This document shows positions 24,893-34,352 of a stretch of DNA of 64,000 bases, piece by piece. Position 1 is the stretch's first letter. Each line of letters begins with the position of its first letter. Source of the stretch: Paenibacillus sp. SYP-B3998 (GTDB taxonomy: Bacteria; Bacillota; Bacilli; Paenibacillales; NBRC-103111); contig NZ_JAAIKC010000002.1 of assembly GCF_010820665.1 (NCBI RefSeq), forward strand, positions 310,001-374,000, written 5' to 3'. Below the pieces are notes generated by a model. That model searched no databases. It saw nothing but the letters and a program-made list of their open reading frames with translations, and was not told where the DNA came from. A program made the translations under genes and the position numbers.

Positions 24893-26686
24893 TCACTGAT
24901 AAGGAATTTTAACGATTACATTCGTGCCAATTCCTGGCGTACTCTCGATTTCCAGCCCATATTCACTACCAAAATAGAGCTTGATTCGCTCATTCACATT
25001 GCGAAGTCCTATGGAGGGGCCAGGCGTATGAAAGCTATAAATAAGCTGCAGAGACTGCCTCAGCTGCTCAAGCTTGTCTGCGGAGATGCCATTCCCGTTA
25101 TCTCTCACCTCGATGACAAGCTCCTCGTCTCGCACAAATGCTTGAATCGAAATCAAGTTGTCGATATCATCCATGCGAACTCCGTGAACAAGATAATTCT
25201 CAATGATAGGCTGCAGAGTCAGCTTAATGACTTGGCTTTGCATGACTTCTGGCGCTATGTCTAGGTCATAAGAAAGACGATCTTTGTAGCGGATGCTGAA
25301 CAGCTCTAGACACAGCTTGCAATGCTCTATCTCCTCGAGCAGCGTGACCACCATATCTTTTTTGATCGAATTTCGAAATAGCATCGCTAGAATATAGATC
25401 ATTTCACCGGCGTCTTTCGCCCCTTGAGAAATAGCCCGCATACGAATCGCTTCCAGTGTGTTGTAGAGGAAGTGAGGATTAATTTGGGATTGCAGTGCGA
25501 TCATCTCAACATTCTTTTGATTCAATTCAGATAAGTACACTTTATCGATGTGCGTTTTGAGATCCAGAACCATCATGTTGAAATGATCAGCAATTTGGTA
25601 AAGCTCATCATCTTTTTCAACAGGGATACGCACAGATAAATCACCCATTTGCAGTTTTTTCATCGCCCGTATGATCAGTTGCGTTCGCTTCGAAAATCGA
25701 GTAATAGGCACATAAGCCAAAGAAACGACACCTATGATACAAATAACCGTTAAGATAAAAATCCAATTCCGCAGCACTCTCATACTTTCAGCCAGATGCG
25801 ATTTAGGAATGATCCCCGCAATGAGCACATCGCTTCCGCTAATAATCTTCGTATGCACATAAGATGGCTCTTCAAGTTCAGCTTCTTCTTTTTTATCCAA
25901 TAACTGTCGCAGATAAGGATACTGCTTCCCTGTATACCGATGAGTTGAATCGTAAATAACATCGCCATTTGCCGTAGTTACAATGACATAGCCTTTCATC
26001 TGTTGGGCTAATACTTGATAAGACTTATAAATTCCGTTCGTATTAAAATCAACAATCACGTTGCCCACATTTTCAAGAGTCACGGGGCTTTTAATCGTTT
26101 CTGCGATGGTATACACATTCGTTTCTTCAGTGGAGACGCCCATCTCTTTGGGCACATATCCTTTATGCACCAACTGAATCGAATTGGGCAGCATCACATT
26201 TTCAGTGTGCGCGATATATTCCATCTGATTATTATTGTGAAAAATGAATAAAGAAGACAACTGTTTACTGAATAGACTAATATCCTGAACATCGCCTTCT
26301 GAATAAAAATAACTCTTAAAAAAATTTTCCATCCGCTTGGAGTTATAGACACTGCTGCGATAATATCGTTCAATTTGGTAACTTACGAATTCTGAGAAAT
26401 CATGCTGCAATAAATAAAACACATCTTGCGTCAAGCTCTCATCACTATAGAGCTGTTGGACAAGATTACGCGCAACATCTTTTTTTTTGGTAAAATAATC
26501 CCCTATATTTTCTACAACTTGTTTATTTACGTATAATTCCTTTTGCTTATTGGTCTGGTTGAAGTAAAAGTAGATCGAACAGGAGAGTGAAATGAAGGCC
26601 ATAATCGTGGTCACACAAAAGATAAGCAGAATTCGGTTAAACAGCTTTTGTTTAAAATGTTTATAGTATAAATCGGACCATTTCAT
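24893..26686 (-). CDS. YesM-type sensor histidine kinase
   Basis: A 597-residue kinase: N-terminal membrane helix (about 19-40), extracellular dCache-like sensor domain to about residue 270, second helix, HAMP linker, His-kinase domain with the conserved N-P-H-F-L-Y-N-T phospho-site motif, and a HATPase with NGNGIS and GIGLRNVNERI. It senses a sugar outside the cell and phosphorylates the YesN-type regulator encoded 15 bases downstream. The start is uncertain: ATG 26686 gives the family-like N-terminus MKWSDLYYKHFKQK but has no good ribosome site; the frame is open to 26758 (GTG). Confidence 0.88.
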   Translation of the reverse strand: MKWSDLYYKHFKQKLFNRILLIFCVTTIMAFISLSCSIYFYFNQTNKQKELYVNKQVVENIGDYFTKKKDVARNLVQQLYSDESLTQDVFYLLQHDFSEFVSYQIERYYRSSVYNSKRMENFFKSYFYSEGDVQDISLFSKQLSSLFIFHNNNQMEYIAHTENVMLPNSIQLVHKGYVPKEMGVSTEETNVYTIAETIKSPVTLENVGNVIVDFNTNGIYKSYQVLAQQMKGYVIVTTANGDVIYDSTHRYTGKQYPYLRQLLDKKEEAELEEPSYVHTKIISGSDVLIAGIIPKSHLAESMRVLRNWIFILTVICIIGVVSLAYVPITRFSKRTQLIIRAMKKLQMGDLSVRIPVEKDDELYQIADHFNMMVLDLKTHIDKVYLSELNQKNVEMIALQSQINPHFLYNTLEAIRMRAISQGAKDAGEMIYILAMLFRNSIKKDMVVTLLEEIEHCKLCLELFSIRYKDRLSYDLDIAPEVMQSQVIKLTLQPIIENYLVHGVRMDDIDNLISIQAFVRDEELVIEVRDNGNGISADKLEQLRQSLQLIYSFHTPGPSIGLRNVNERIKLYFGSEYGLEIESTPGIGTNVIVKIPYQ

Positions 26687-26876
26687 AGATCTACGCACAG
26701 TGAGAATTAACCACCTCAATCCATAGTAATAACTACCATAATACCTGATTCTTACCACTTTTGTACACGAATATGATTAAATAGTCCATGTGAATTATCG
26801 TTTTGTGCATTCCATGACCGTTAATTGCGTGATAAGTTAGATTTGTACCCTATTCTACTGTGAGGTGAAACAAGTT

Positions 26877-27914
26877 ATGACCTATTCAACCCCTATCGTG
26901 ACCGCTTACGCAACTGATGAATCTTTGCCACTTCTTACCCAAGAAGATGCTAACAGGTTGACTCATCTTAATATTGCTTTCGGTCTCGTTCGTGACCACG
27001 AAGTCCATGTAGACGATATGCGCAATATGAGTTATGTTCGTGCGATTAAATCATACAATCCTAAATTGAATATTTTACTTTCCATTGGCGGATGGGGTGC
27101 GGGAGGCTTCTCCGAAGCAGCTTCTTCTATCGAAGGTCGCCAAACTTTCGCGAAAACATCCGTGAATCTATTAAAAAAATACGAGCTCGATGGCCTCGAT
27201 ATCGATTGGGAGTACCCCTCTTACGCGGCGGCAGGCATTCAAGCCTCGCCCAAGGATCGCATCACCTTCACACTGCTGTTGAAAGAACTTCGCGAACAGC
27301 TCGATCAGCAAGGGCAAGCAGACAATCGTCGTTATTTACTGACAATCGCCGCTGGTGCCGATCAGTATTATATCGATGGCACGGAGATGGATAAAGTACA
27401 AGATTACCTAGATTTGATCCAATTAATGACCTATGACATGCGTGGAGGCTTTCAAACGCTTACTGGTCACCATACGAATTTGTATACGCCTAGCGGTGAC
27501 TTATTTCGCATTTCTGTGCAAGCTTCGGTACAGTTGTTTATGGAAGCAGGTGTCCCCGCAGAGAAAATTGTCATTGGCGCTGCTTTTTATTCCAGGCAAT
27601 GGCAAGGTGTTCCGAATATCAACCATGGCTTGCATCAGATGACTTCTTCCTTTGGCGGTTACGGAGCAACTTACTCGCAGTTAACGGCAAATTTCATCGA
27701 TAAGAATGGCTTTCAGCGATATTGGGATGATGAAGCCAAAGCCCCGTACCTATACGACGGAAGCACATTCATTTCGTATGATGACCCCGATTCTTTGCGA
27801 GCCAAATGCACCTATATTCGGGAAACAGGAATCGCTGGCATCATGTTTTGGGAATACGGACAAGACGACTCTAGTCAACTGCTCAAAACACTGTGGGAAG
27901 AACTCGGGGAATAA
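26877..27914 (+). CDS. GH18 glycoside hydrolase (chitinase-like), no signal peptide
   Basis: A 345-residue TIM-barrel glycosidase. The family-18 catalytic motif DGLDIDWE is at 105-112, with Glu112 as acid/base and Asp110 as helper; the strand motifs LLSIGGWG (68-75) and LMTYDMRG also fit. The C-terminal W-E-Y-G completes the barrel. The start was chosen at ATG 26877 because TGAGGTGA lies 8 bases upstream; the GTG at 26865 overlaps that site. There is no signal peptide or wall-binding module, so it may cleave chito-oligosaccharides inside the cell or act after lysis or spore formation. A strong terminator follows. Confidence 0.92.
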   Translation: MTYSTPIVTAYATDESLPLLTQEDANRLTHLNIAFGLVRDHEVHVDDMRNMSYVRAIKSYNPKLNILLSIGGWGAGGFSEAASSIEGRQTFAKTSVNLLKKYELDGLDIDWEYPSYAAAGIQASPKDRITFTLLLKELREQLDQQGQADNRRYLLTIAAGADQYYIDGTEMDKVQDYLDLIQLMTYDMRGGFQTLTGHHTNLYTPSGDLFRISVQASVQLFMEAGVPAEKIVIGAAFYSRQWQGVPNINHGLHQMTSSFGGYGATYSQLTANFIDKNGFQRYWDDEAKAPYLYDGSTFISYDDPDSLRAKCTYIRETGIAGIMFWEYGQDDSSQLLKTLWEELGE

Positions 27915-27920
27915 CATACA

Positions 27921-27970
27921 AAAAGCGTTACTGTACAGGGCACTTACTGCCACGTCCGTAACGCTTTTTT
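27921..27970. terminator. Bidirectional terminator after the GH18 gene
   Basis: AAAAGCGTTAC pairs perfectly with GTAACGCTTTT (with extra pairing in the arm GTACAGGG/CACGTCC only partly) and ends in a T-run on the plus strand and an A-run that becomes T on the minus strand. It sits between convergent stops at 27914 and 28011. Confidence 0.9.
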
Positions 27971-28010
27971 CCTTCCGGAGGGAACTCATATATTTCAAAA
28001 TTTTCCTCCC

Positions 28011-28640
28011 TTATGAAGGCTTCACTGTTCTTAGTAATTTAATGCCAAGCACAATGAAAATAACACCTGTAAATTTGTTTAAATACTTCGCCAGTGAACC
28101 TGATCGCAGCTTGCTCGAAGCTAATTCTGTACCAAGGACAATTAAGGAGCACCACAGGGTGCCTGTTACAATGAAAGTAAGTCCTAGAATAAGAAAAGGA
28201 AGTGCCCCGTAAGTGTTATCAACCGAAACAAATTGCGGCAAAAATGCCAAATAAAACAAAGCTACTTTCGGATTTAGCAGGTTCGTTAGAAAACCTTGTA
28301 CATATATTTTACGATTCGCAGTTCGTTCCATTTGCTTCGTCATATCGCCAGATGAATTTGATTTAATCGCTTTGATTCCCATATAGATCAAATAAATAGC
28401 CCCTACCCATTTGATTAATTGAAAAGCTAACACAGATTTCATCAAAATGAGTGATAAACCAAAAGCGGCAAGCACCGTATGAACCAATGCCCCCGTTATT
28501 ATGCCAAAGACTGACATCATCCCAGCAGCCTTCCCTTGCGACAAACTTCTTCCCAAAATATAAAGTGTATCACTGCCTGGCGTAATATTCAGAAGCAAGC
28601 CTGAAATTAAAAAAACTGTGTAATGATCGATCCCCAGCAT
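28011..28640 (-). CDS. LysE/RhtB-family amino acid exporter
   Basis: A 209-residue membrane protein with six helices. The family signature is near the N-terminus (L-L-N-I-T-P-G-S-D-T-L-Y-I). These proteins export amino acids or homoserine-type compounds. The start was set at 28640 because GAGGA precedes this ATG and it gives the standard N-terminus MLGIDHYTVFL; the open frame to 28727 lacks a ribosome site. Single gene; the substrate is unknown. Confidence 0.88.
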   Translation of the reverse strand: MLGIDHYTVFLISGLLLNITPGSDTLYILGRSLSQGKAAGMMSVFGIITGALVHTVLAAFGLSLILMKSVLAFQLIKWVGAIYLIYMGIKAIKSNSSGDMTKQMERTANRKIYVQGFLTNLLNPKVALFYLAFLPQFVSVDNTYGALPFLILGLTFIVTGTLWCSLIVLGTELASSKLRSGSLAKYLNKFTGVIFIVLGIKLLRTVKPS

Positions 28641-28832
28641 GACATCCTCACTCCCGTCTTTTTGATATTTAAATAAGATAACACAGGATTCGTGTTTCTG
28701 TAAGCTTTCTAATTGAAACATTTGCACACTTTGATTCGTATAAGACTTATAGCAGTAAAAACCATGCAGAAATAACGACTAAAATTGGAGGGATACACCG
28801 AATACGTTTAAATACACAGGTTTGTTTCTAAA

Positions 28833-28860
28833 TTGTAAAACTATTTTAATGTTATATTAA
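28833..28860 (+). promoter_or_regulatory. Weak sigma-A-like promoter of the 75-residue gene
   Basis: TTGTAA (28833-28838) and TATTAA (28855-28860) are spaced by 16 bases, in a very AT-rich stretch 53 bases before the ATG at 28913. Only part of the consensus is matched. Confidence 0.35.
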
Positions 28861-28912
28861 TAATTGTCATATATGCTATTCATATATCCAAATCTTAGGA
28901 TGGTGAGAATTT

Positions 28913-29140
28913 ATGAAAATGTTTATTACAATTCAAAATAAAACCGTACCTGTTTACTCCGATGAGAAAAATAAAAAGAAATTTAATTTGTTAAAATCTG
29001 CACTTGAAGCTAAGGTCACAAAGGGCCGAAATGCGATTAAGAAATGTTTGGATTCGATTATCAGTATTGAAATCGTGGGTTGCGAAGCCATTCTCCATTC
29101 ATTGAACGAGCGTGATTCACTAGCGTTATCACTTTATTAA
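28913..29140 (+). CDS. Small conserved-looking protein, unknown function
   Basis: A 75-residue basic protein starting MKMFITIQNKTVPVY, rich in Lys in the middle and without membrane helices or cysteine motifs. The gene has a ribosome site (AGGATGGTGAG), a plausible promoter and a perfect terminator directly after it, so it is very likely expressed as its own unit. No family was recognised. It might be a nucleic-acid-binding or regulatory peptide, but nothing in the sequence proves this. Confidence 0.6.
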   Translation: MKMFITIQNKTVPVYSDEKNKKKFNLLKSALEAKVTKGRNAIKKCLDSIISIEIVGCEAILHSLNERDSLALSLY

Positions 29141-29152
29141 TCTACCAACGGT

Positions 29153-29189
29153 AAAAAGGCGCGAAGTCCAGAGGACTTCGTGCCTTTTT
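29153..29189. terminator. Terminator between convergent genes
   Basis: AAAAAGGCGCGAAGTCC pairs with GGACTTCGTGCCTTTTT over 17 positions with one G-T, around a 3-base loop. It serves the small gene (plus) and the DinB-like gene (minus). Confidence 0.92.
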
Positions 29190-29193
29190 CATC

Positions 29194-29718
29194 TTATAAA
29201 TATTTATTTTGGATGACACCTATGTGATGCTCAGCATGGCCAGCAATAATGTATGCAAGGGAACGCGCGGAAATTGCTATATCATTAACGCGACCTGTTC
29301 GCAGCCAGTCCGTTTCTTCTGTCAGGGTCGTAAGCAAGGAAAACGTCGCAGATCGAACCGCTTTGAAATCATCAAGCAGCGTCAAAAGAGACACATGTTG
29401 GAAGGAAGCGTTCGCCATAAACACATCTTGATCGAAACCAGGTAAATTCGTTGAATCCCCTCGTAAAATGCGCAGCATTCGATAACTCATGACGCGTTCC
29501 GTATCCGTAATATGTCCCAGGACTTCCTTTAAACTCCATTTACCAGGCGCATAACGCCCCTCACTTCGTTCTTCCGAAAGTTGCTCATACAACGTTGTAA
29601 TGACGTGAAGTTGATTCCTAAGGAATGAGGTGTAATCCCCCTCAGGAACGAGATCAGTATAGGTTGAATAGTATGAAGCGTATTCTTGGCTATCAGGTCG
29701 CTGCAGCATTCGTATCAT
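29194..29718 (-). CDS. DinB-like metal-binding protein
   Basis: A 174-residue four-helix protein of the DinB/YfiT superfamily. Metal-ligand-type histidines occur in VLGHITDTERV (middle) and GHAEHHIGVI (C-terminus), the typical pattern, and the W-S-L-K-E-V segment also fits. Members include bacillithiol- or mycothiol-dependent transferases; the specific role is not assigned. Single gene with terminators on the 3' side. Confidence 0.82.
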   Translation of the reverse strand: MIRMLQRPDSQEYASYYSTYTDLVPEGDYTSFLRNQLHVITTLYEQLSEERSEGRYAPGKWSLKEVLGHITDTERVMSYRMLRILRGDSTNLPGFDQDVFMANASFQHVSLLTLLDDFKAVRSATFSLLTTLTEETDWLRTGRVNDIAISARSLAYIIAGHAEHHIGVIQNKYL

Positions 29719-29897
29719 TCTCCCTTCTCTATTAAATTCAGTTCTATCATAGCGTAACGACTAAAAATGTGAAAGCATCTTTTCTATCGGATCGTATGAT
29801 ATGAATTGACGGAAAGGAATTCCAGTAGATAAGATAGAATATAGCAAGTAGCTTCACATGCAGTCGAACAGCTCATTCATGTAAAGGGGATCAATCG

Positions 29898-30989
29898 ATG
29901 AAAAAGCGCATCTGGAAATCTCCAGCAAAGACGCTCATTTATGTATTCATCTATTTCGTAATTATTCAGTTAGCCTTTCCAACTTTGTTTTCAACTGATG
30001 TTTTTTATCACAATCGCATGGACTATGCGAGAGCCAAAGATAACCATCATGATTTTCAGATCACTTTGGAGGCAATACGCAAAGATATCGAGAGCAAGCA
30101 TTTAAAACAATATCTCATTATTTTGGGCGACTCTGTGATGTATGGAAGTCCTGGGAATTCTAATCAAAACGTCAATGCCTACATGAACGCTTCATCCAAG
30201 CTGCCCATCTACAATCTATCTTTTCCGGGATCACAAATCGGTGATTTGTATACGATGCTTTTGAAAATGGATGAGCTTGGTATTTCTAGTGATCATCTTA
30301 TTTTTAATATTCGTTACTCCAGCTTCATCAAAAGAAATTACTGGCAGCCCGTTCTTGCATGGTTTAAAAGAGATTTGCAACAGTTGGACCCGGTCGCTTA
30401 TCAGCATATGCTCTCTTTGCCGGATGTTGAAAAAGATGACGCAACGACTACCTTTTATACCAAAACAAAGAGAAGCTTAAACGAGCACGTACTGCCAAAG
30501 TTTGTTCCTTATCTATATAAAGATTATTGGGACAAATATATGATCCAGCTTGCTTTAAAAGCCCTACAAAAACCCCCTTTAGATGATACGCTTGAGGGCG
30601 GAGATCCGAGACCCTGGATGGAGAAATATGATGTTTTTAACCGAATTAATGATCCTAATGTATTAGCCGCCTTTAATCCAAAGCCTTTTAATTTAACGGA
30701 TACTAACCCAGACGTTTTCTTCTTGAAAAAAATGATGGCGCATCAACAAGGGAAAGAAACACTGGTTGTTCTGACTGGAACGAATCATACCTTAGTTAAA
30801 TCATTAATTGAAGATCCGGGATACATAGCCAATTCACAAGCCATTGATCGATTTATGGAAAAATCAACATTTACTTATGTAAACTTGGAGGAACAAATAC
30901 CTGACGCTTTGTTTACAGATCATTTGCATTTAACGCCAGAGGGTTATCAGCAACTCGCTGAAAAGCTGCTGAAAGCATATAATTACTAA
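29898..30989 (+). CDS. SGNH/DltD-like membrane-anchored acyl hydrolase-transferase
   Basis: A 363-residue protein with one N-terminal membrane anchor (about 11-30) and an extracellular SGNH domain. Ser79 is in the ILGDSVMYG block, and the C-terminal catalytic pair Asp341/His344 is in TDHLHLTP; a T-G-T-N-H block supplies the Asn. It is immediately followed by an MBOAT acyltransferase gene (14 bases). Such pairs move acyl groups, usually acetyl, across the membrane: the MBOAT brings the acyl group out and the SGNH protein transfers it to a wall or capsule polymer. The polymer is not known. AAAGGGG precedes the ATG. Confidence 0.82.
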   Translation: MKKRIWKSPAKTLIYVFIYFVIIQLAFPTLFSTDVFYHNRMDYARAKDNHHDFQITLEAIRKDIESKHLKQYLIILGDSVMYGSPGNSNQNVNAYMNASSKLPIYNLSFPGSQIGDLYTMLLKMDELGISSDHLIFNIRYSSFIKRNYWQPVLAWFKRDLQQLDPVAYQHMLSLPDVEKDDATTTFYTKTKRSLNEHVLPKFVPYLYKDYWDKYMIQLALKALQKPPLDDTLEGGDPRPWMEKYDVFNRINDPNVLAAFNPKPFNLTDTNPDVFFLKKMMAHQQGKETLVVLTGTNHTLVKSLIEDPGYIANSQAIDRFMEKSTFTYVNLEEQIPDALFTDHLHLTPEGYQQLAEKLLKAYNY

Positions 30990-31003
30990 CGGAGGATGGC
31001 TGG

Positions 31004-32428
31004 ATGCTTTTTCATACACCTGAGTTCATGATTTTGCTATTCATTACGATTGCACTCTATTACGCTTTTCCTGCAAAGCGATTGTACGTGTTAACAGCAG
31101 CAAATATTTTGTTTTATTGCGTAAGTGGGATCGGGATGCTCGCGCTTTTTGCCATCATGACTTTGTTCACCTATTATAGTTCCCGCTATCTCACTGGAGC
31201 TTATCGGAAATGGGTGCTTTGGGCAATTCTGCTCGTAAATTTGGGTAATTTATGTTTTTTCAAATACGCTGTTTTTATGATCCGCAATGTTGAAAAGGTA
31301 TTGTCGATTAAGCTGCTCACTGAGGATTCCTTCTTACTGTCGCTCGTACTGCCTGTCGGAATTTCTTTCTACACATTTGAATTTATTTCATATGCGGTCG
31401 ACATCTATAAGCAGAAGATCAAGCCATCGCGTTCCTTGCTTGAGTTTTGGATGTTCATTTCTTTCTTTGCTCACTTGATCGCTGGGCCCATTATGCGGGG
31501 GAATGAGTTCCTTCCCCAAGTAGAGAAGCTATCCTCCTTACGATTAAATACAGCATTTATCAGGCTTGGAAGCTTTTATTTGGTGCTAGGACTAGTTAAA
31601 AAAATGATGCTGGCAGACCCTATCGCCGATCGAGTTAACGTCCTTTTTAGCGATCCATACGCATTAACTGGCTCAGCCGCTTGGATTTCAACCTATTTGT
31701 TCGCGTTCCAAATCTATTTTGATTTCTCAGCTTATAGCGATATGGCGATCGGCATCGGCTATTTGTTCGGTCTTCAACTCCCGCAAAACTTCCTCACGCC
31801 TTATTTAAGCTCTAATGCAACAGAGTTTTGGCGCAGGTGGCATATAACACTTTCTAATTGGATCCGCGATTATATCTATATTCCGCTAGGAGGTTCCCGC
31901 AAAGGAGAAATCCGCAAGTATGTATTTCTTTTTATCGCGATGACAGCCTCAGGAATATGGCACGGGGCCTTATGGACGTTCATCCTTTGGGGAATGTATC
32001 ATGGCTTCCTGCTCATTATGCACAATCTGTATAGCACCGCTAAGAAGAAACTACACTTAGAAAAATGGAATGAATTCATCATTTATCGTTGGTTTACGAT
32101 ACTAATCTTCTTCCATTTGACCTGTATCGGATGGGTCATGTTCCGTATCCACGATCGGCATGTCGTGTTTTTGCTGCTCCGACGTATGCTATCGCCTGAT
32201 GCTCTTCATGTGCCTTCCTATATGCTCATCTATTTATATGTAGCCATCTTCCTATTCGGCTTGCATCTTTTAGAACACTGGCTGCTAGCGCATCGCTCGC
32301 GTATCTCCGAGCTGTGGCATCGATTTTTTCCATCCCCCGTCCGTGCGGCTTGTTACACGTTAGTTATCATCATACTGATTATCATGCTGCGTAGTGGCGA
32401 AAGTAGTTTTATTTATTTTCAATTCTGA
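31004..32428 (+). CDS. MBOAT-family membrane O-acyltransferase (AlgI/DltB-like)
   Basis: A 474-residue membrane protein with about 11 helices. Family landmarks are L-I-A-G-P-I-M-R-G, Y-F-D-F-S-A-Y-S-D-M-A-I-G, F-W-R-R-W-H-I-T-L-S-x-W, and the catalytic His in SGIWHGALWTF. It is expected to transfer acyl groups from a cytoplasmic donor to the outside, working with the SGNH protein encoded 14 bases upstream. Lack of dltA/dltC next to it argues for acetylation rather than D-alanylation. The ribosome site GGAGGATGG is in the gap. Confidence 0.9.
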   Translation: MLFHTPEFMILLFITIALYYAFPAKRLYVLTAANILFYCVSGIGMLALFAIMTLFTYYSSRYLTGAYRKWVLWAILLVNLGNLCFFKYAVFMIRNVEKVLSIKLLTEDSFLLSLVLPVGISFYTFEFISYAVDIYKQKIKPSRSLLEFWMFISFFAHLIAGPIMRGNEFLPQVEKLSSLRLNTAFIRLGSFYLVLGLVKKMMLADPIADRVNVLFSDPYALTGSAAWISTYLFAFQIYFDFSAYSDMAIGIGYLFGLQLPQNFLTPYLSSNATEFWRRWHITLSNWIRDYIYIPLGGSRKGEIRKYVFLFIAMTASGIWHGALWTFILWGMYHGFLLIMHNLYSTAKKKLHLEKWNEFIIYRWFTILIFFHLTCIGWVMFRIHDRHVVFLLLRRMLSPDALHVPSYMLIYLYVAIFLFGLHLLEHWLLAHRSRISELWHRFFPSPVRAACYTLVIIILIIMLRSGESSFIYFQF

Positions 32429-32466
32429 TTGAAGTTAATTTAAACAATGGATATGAGGTGTTTACA

Positions 32467-32661
32467 TTGAGAACCGAAAGTCAAATAAAACGAAAGCAAA
32501 ATGAATTGCGTCAACAACAGCAAACGTTGATAACTCGCCTGGAGCAGTCTGAGAGCAACGAAGCTCGAGAAGCGCTTAAGGATCAAAATGAACGACTTGC
32601 TGATAGAATCGACTTATTGGAATGGGTTCTAAACGAACCCTTGGGAAGTTATCATGCTTAA
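32467..32661 (+). CDS. Small coiled-coil protein
   Basis: A 64-residue protein that is almost entirely charged helix rich in Gln/Glu/Arg, with leucines spaced like a coiled coil. The start was set at TTG 32467 because GAGGTG lies 6 bases upstream; the GTG at 32458 is part of that ribosome site. No family recognised. It lies 38 bases after the MBOAT gene and before a terminator, so it may be the last gene of that operon. Confidence 0.6.
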   Translation: MRTESQIKRKQNELRQQQQTLITRLEQSESNEAREALKDQNERLADRIDLLEWVLNEPLGSYHA

Positions 32662-32687
32662 ACCAAGTACGGGTTTTCATCTGAGTC

Positions 32688-32732
32688 ACGAAAAAGGAGC
32701 ATCGGCCTGTTCAGCTGACGCTCCTTTTTCGT
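32688..32732. terminator. Terminator between convergent operons
   Basis: ACGAAAAAGGAGC pairs perfectly with GCTCCTTTTTCGT. It separates the MBOAT/small-protein unit (plus) from fixX (minus, stop at 32758). Confidence 0.92.
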
Positions 32733-32757
32733 CATGAGGCCTCATACCATACCCACA

Positions 32758-33045
32758 TTAGCCGAATTTATACGTAATTCCGTGCCCTCCCTTCGGGTAC
32801 ACCCAATCAATATTGTGGGAAGGACAAGCTATCCGGCAAGTACCACACTCGATACAATTCTCAAAGGCCACCGTTGTAATCTTCAGCTTCTTCTCCCATT
32901 CATACACATCAGATGGGCAAAAGTAATTACAATCCTTCGTTGTACAGTTCAGGCATGTTTGTGAATCCTTAATAATAAGGTGCGACTTATCATCGCATTT
33001 GTAACGAATGGTAAATAGTTTCTCAGAGACGTCGGTCTGGCTCAT
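32758..33045 (-). CDS. fixX: FixX ferredoxin-like protein
   Basis: A 95-residue ferredoxin with two cysteine clusters, CLNCTTKDCNYFCP and CIECGTCRIACP, typical of FixX/ETF-linked ferredoxins. The ATG (33045) overlaps the fixC stop as ATGA, showing translational coupling. It takes electrons from the FixABC complex and passes low-potential or quinone-side electrons on. Last gene of the fixABCX operon. Confidence 0.92.
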   Translation of the reverse strand: MSQTDVSEKLFTIRYKCDDKSHLIIKDSQTCLNCTTKDCNYFCPSDVYEWEKKLKITTVAFENCIECGTCRIACPSHNIDWVYPKGGHGITYKFG

Positions 33046-34352
33046 CCATTCATCGCCCTCCATCCTTTATAGCCAAGCTTCATCAGGTTCACGGTGCCGC
33101 CAGCCGCATTTTTAATGAGTTGGACAGCCATTTTTTGTTTGTCTGCCTTCGTTACACCATCAACGAGGAACATATTGTACGCGGCTTCATTCAGTGCTCT
33201 TGGCAGCTTATCGAAGAGCAGCTCTGGGTCCTGATCCTTAAGGAATTGGTGCATGCCCTTGTATTTTTTGAGATCCTTGTGAACAAAAGATGTACGAATC
33301 TTTTGATCGTAAGCTTTCAGCGATGAGGCTGTGAAATCTCCTCTTTCCTTTGCCTCGACAATCGCTTCGCCCGCCAAGCGACCAGAGGTCATTGCCAAGT
33401 TCGTACCTTCGCGGTGGACGAAGTTGATCAACTGCGCAGCATCGCCACAGACACACCAACCATCTCCTGATAACGCAGGGATCGAGTGATAACCTCCTTC
33501 GGGTATCAGGTGTCCGGAGTATTCCTTAGTCTCACCCCCTTGAATGAGCTTACGAATCATCGGATGCTGCTTGACCGCGTCGAGAACAGCATACGGCTTT
33601 ACTTTTTTATCCCGGAGATGATTAACCATCACACCGACGCCTAGAGAAATTGTTTCCTTATTCGTATAGAGGAAGCCCATGCCTGCCATGCCTAAAGATG
33701 TTTCACCCATGAATTCAATCGTAACGCCCTCATCGCCTTCCAGGCCGAAGCGGTCTTCAATCTTCTCTTTCGGTAGGGCAATGACTTCCTTTACCGCTAA
33801 GGAAACTTCATCTGGCTGCCATTCCTTATGGATACCCATTGCTTTGCCGAGTAAGGAGTTCACACCATCCGCAATCACGACAACATCCGCGTACAAATCT
33901 CCAAAATCCCTATCGGTACGGACGCCTACAACACGATTACCTTCACGAATGACCTCCAGTGCAACTGTTTCATAGATAGGCAGCGCACCAGCGGAAACCG
34001 CTTTGTCAGCTAACCACTGATCGAATTTAACACGCAGTCCGGTAAAGCAATTGTAAGGTTCTTTGTAGGCTTCGTTTCGATGCCCAAAAGTAACCATGGA
34101 TTCTTTGCCCATCATCCATACTCGCTGCTCAACAATATAGCGTTCCATCGGGAAATTTTTCTCAGTCCAGAATTCAGGAACAAGCTCTTCAATCTGCTTG
34201 CGATAGAGCACGCCACCAAAAATGTTCTTAGCGCCGGGAAATTCCCCACGTTCCAGCAATACGACGGATAAACCAGCGCGGGCCATCGTCAAGGCAGCCG
34301 CTGAACCAGCAGGGCCGCCTCCGACAACAATCGCATCAAATTTTTCATTCAT
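33042..34352 (-). CDS. fixC: FixC, ETF-quinone oxidoreductase-like flavoprotein
   Basis: A 436-residue FAD protein. The N-terminal dinucleotide fold AIVVGGGPAGSAAA (8-21) and the later GDAAQLINFVHREGTNLA segment are typical of FixC/ETF-QO. There is no C-terminal 4Fe-4S domain; FixX supplies it as a separate protein. Electrons from FixAB would be split between ferredoxin and quinone. The start overlaps the fixB stop by 4 bases. Confidence 0.93.
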   Translation of the reverse strand: MNEKFDAIVVGGGPAGSAAALTMARAGLSVVLLERGEFPGAKNIFGGVLYRKQIEELVPEFWTEKNFPMERYIVEQRVWMMGKESMVTFGHRNEAYKEPYNCFTGLRVKFDQWLADKAVSAGALPIYETVALEVIREGNRVVGVRTDRDFGDLYADVVVIADGVNSLLGKAMGIHKEWQPDEVSLAVKEVIALPKEKIEDRFGLEGDEGVTIEFMGETSLGMAGMGFLYTNKETISLGVGVMVNHLRDKKVKPYAVLDAVKQHPMIRKLIQGGETKEYSGHLIPEGGYHSIPALSGDGWCVCGDAAQLINFVHREGTNLAMTSGRLAGEAIVEAKERGDFTASSLKAYDQKIRTSFVHKDLKKYKGMHQFLKDQDPELLFDKLPRALNEAAYNMFLVDGVTKADKQKMAVQLIKNAAGGTVNLMKLGYKGWRAMNG

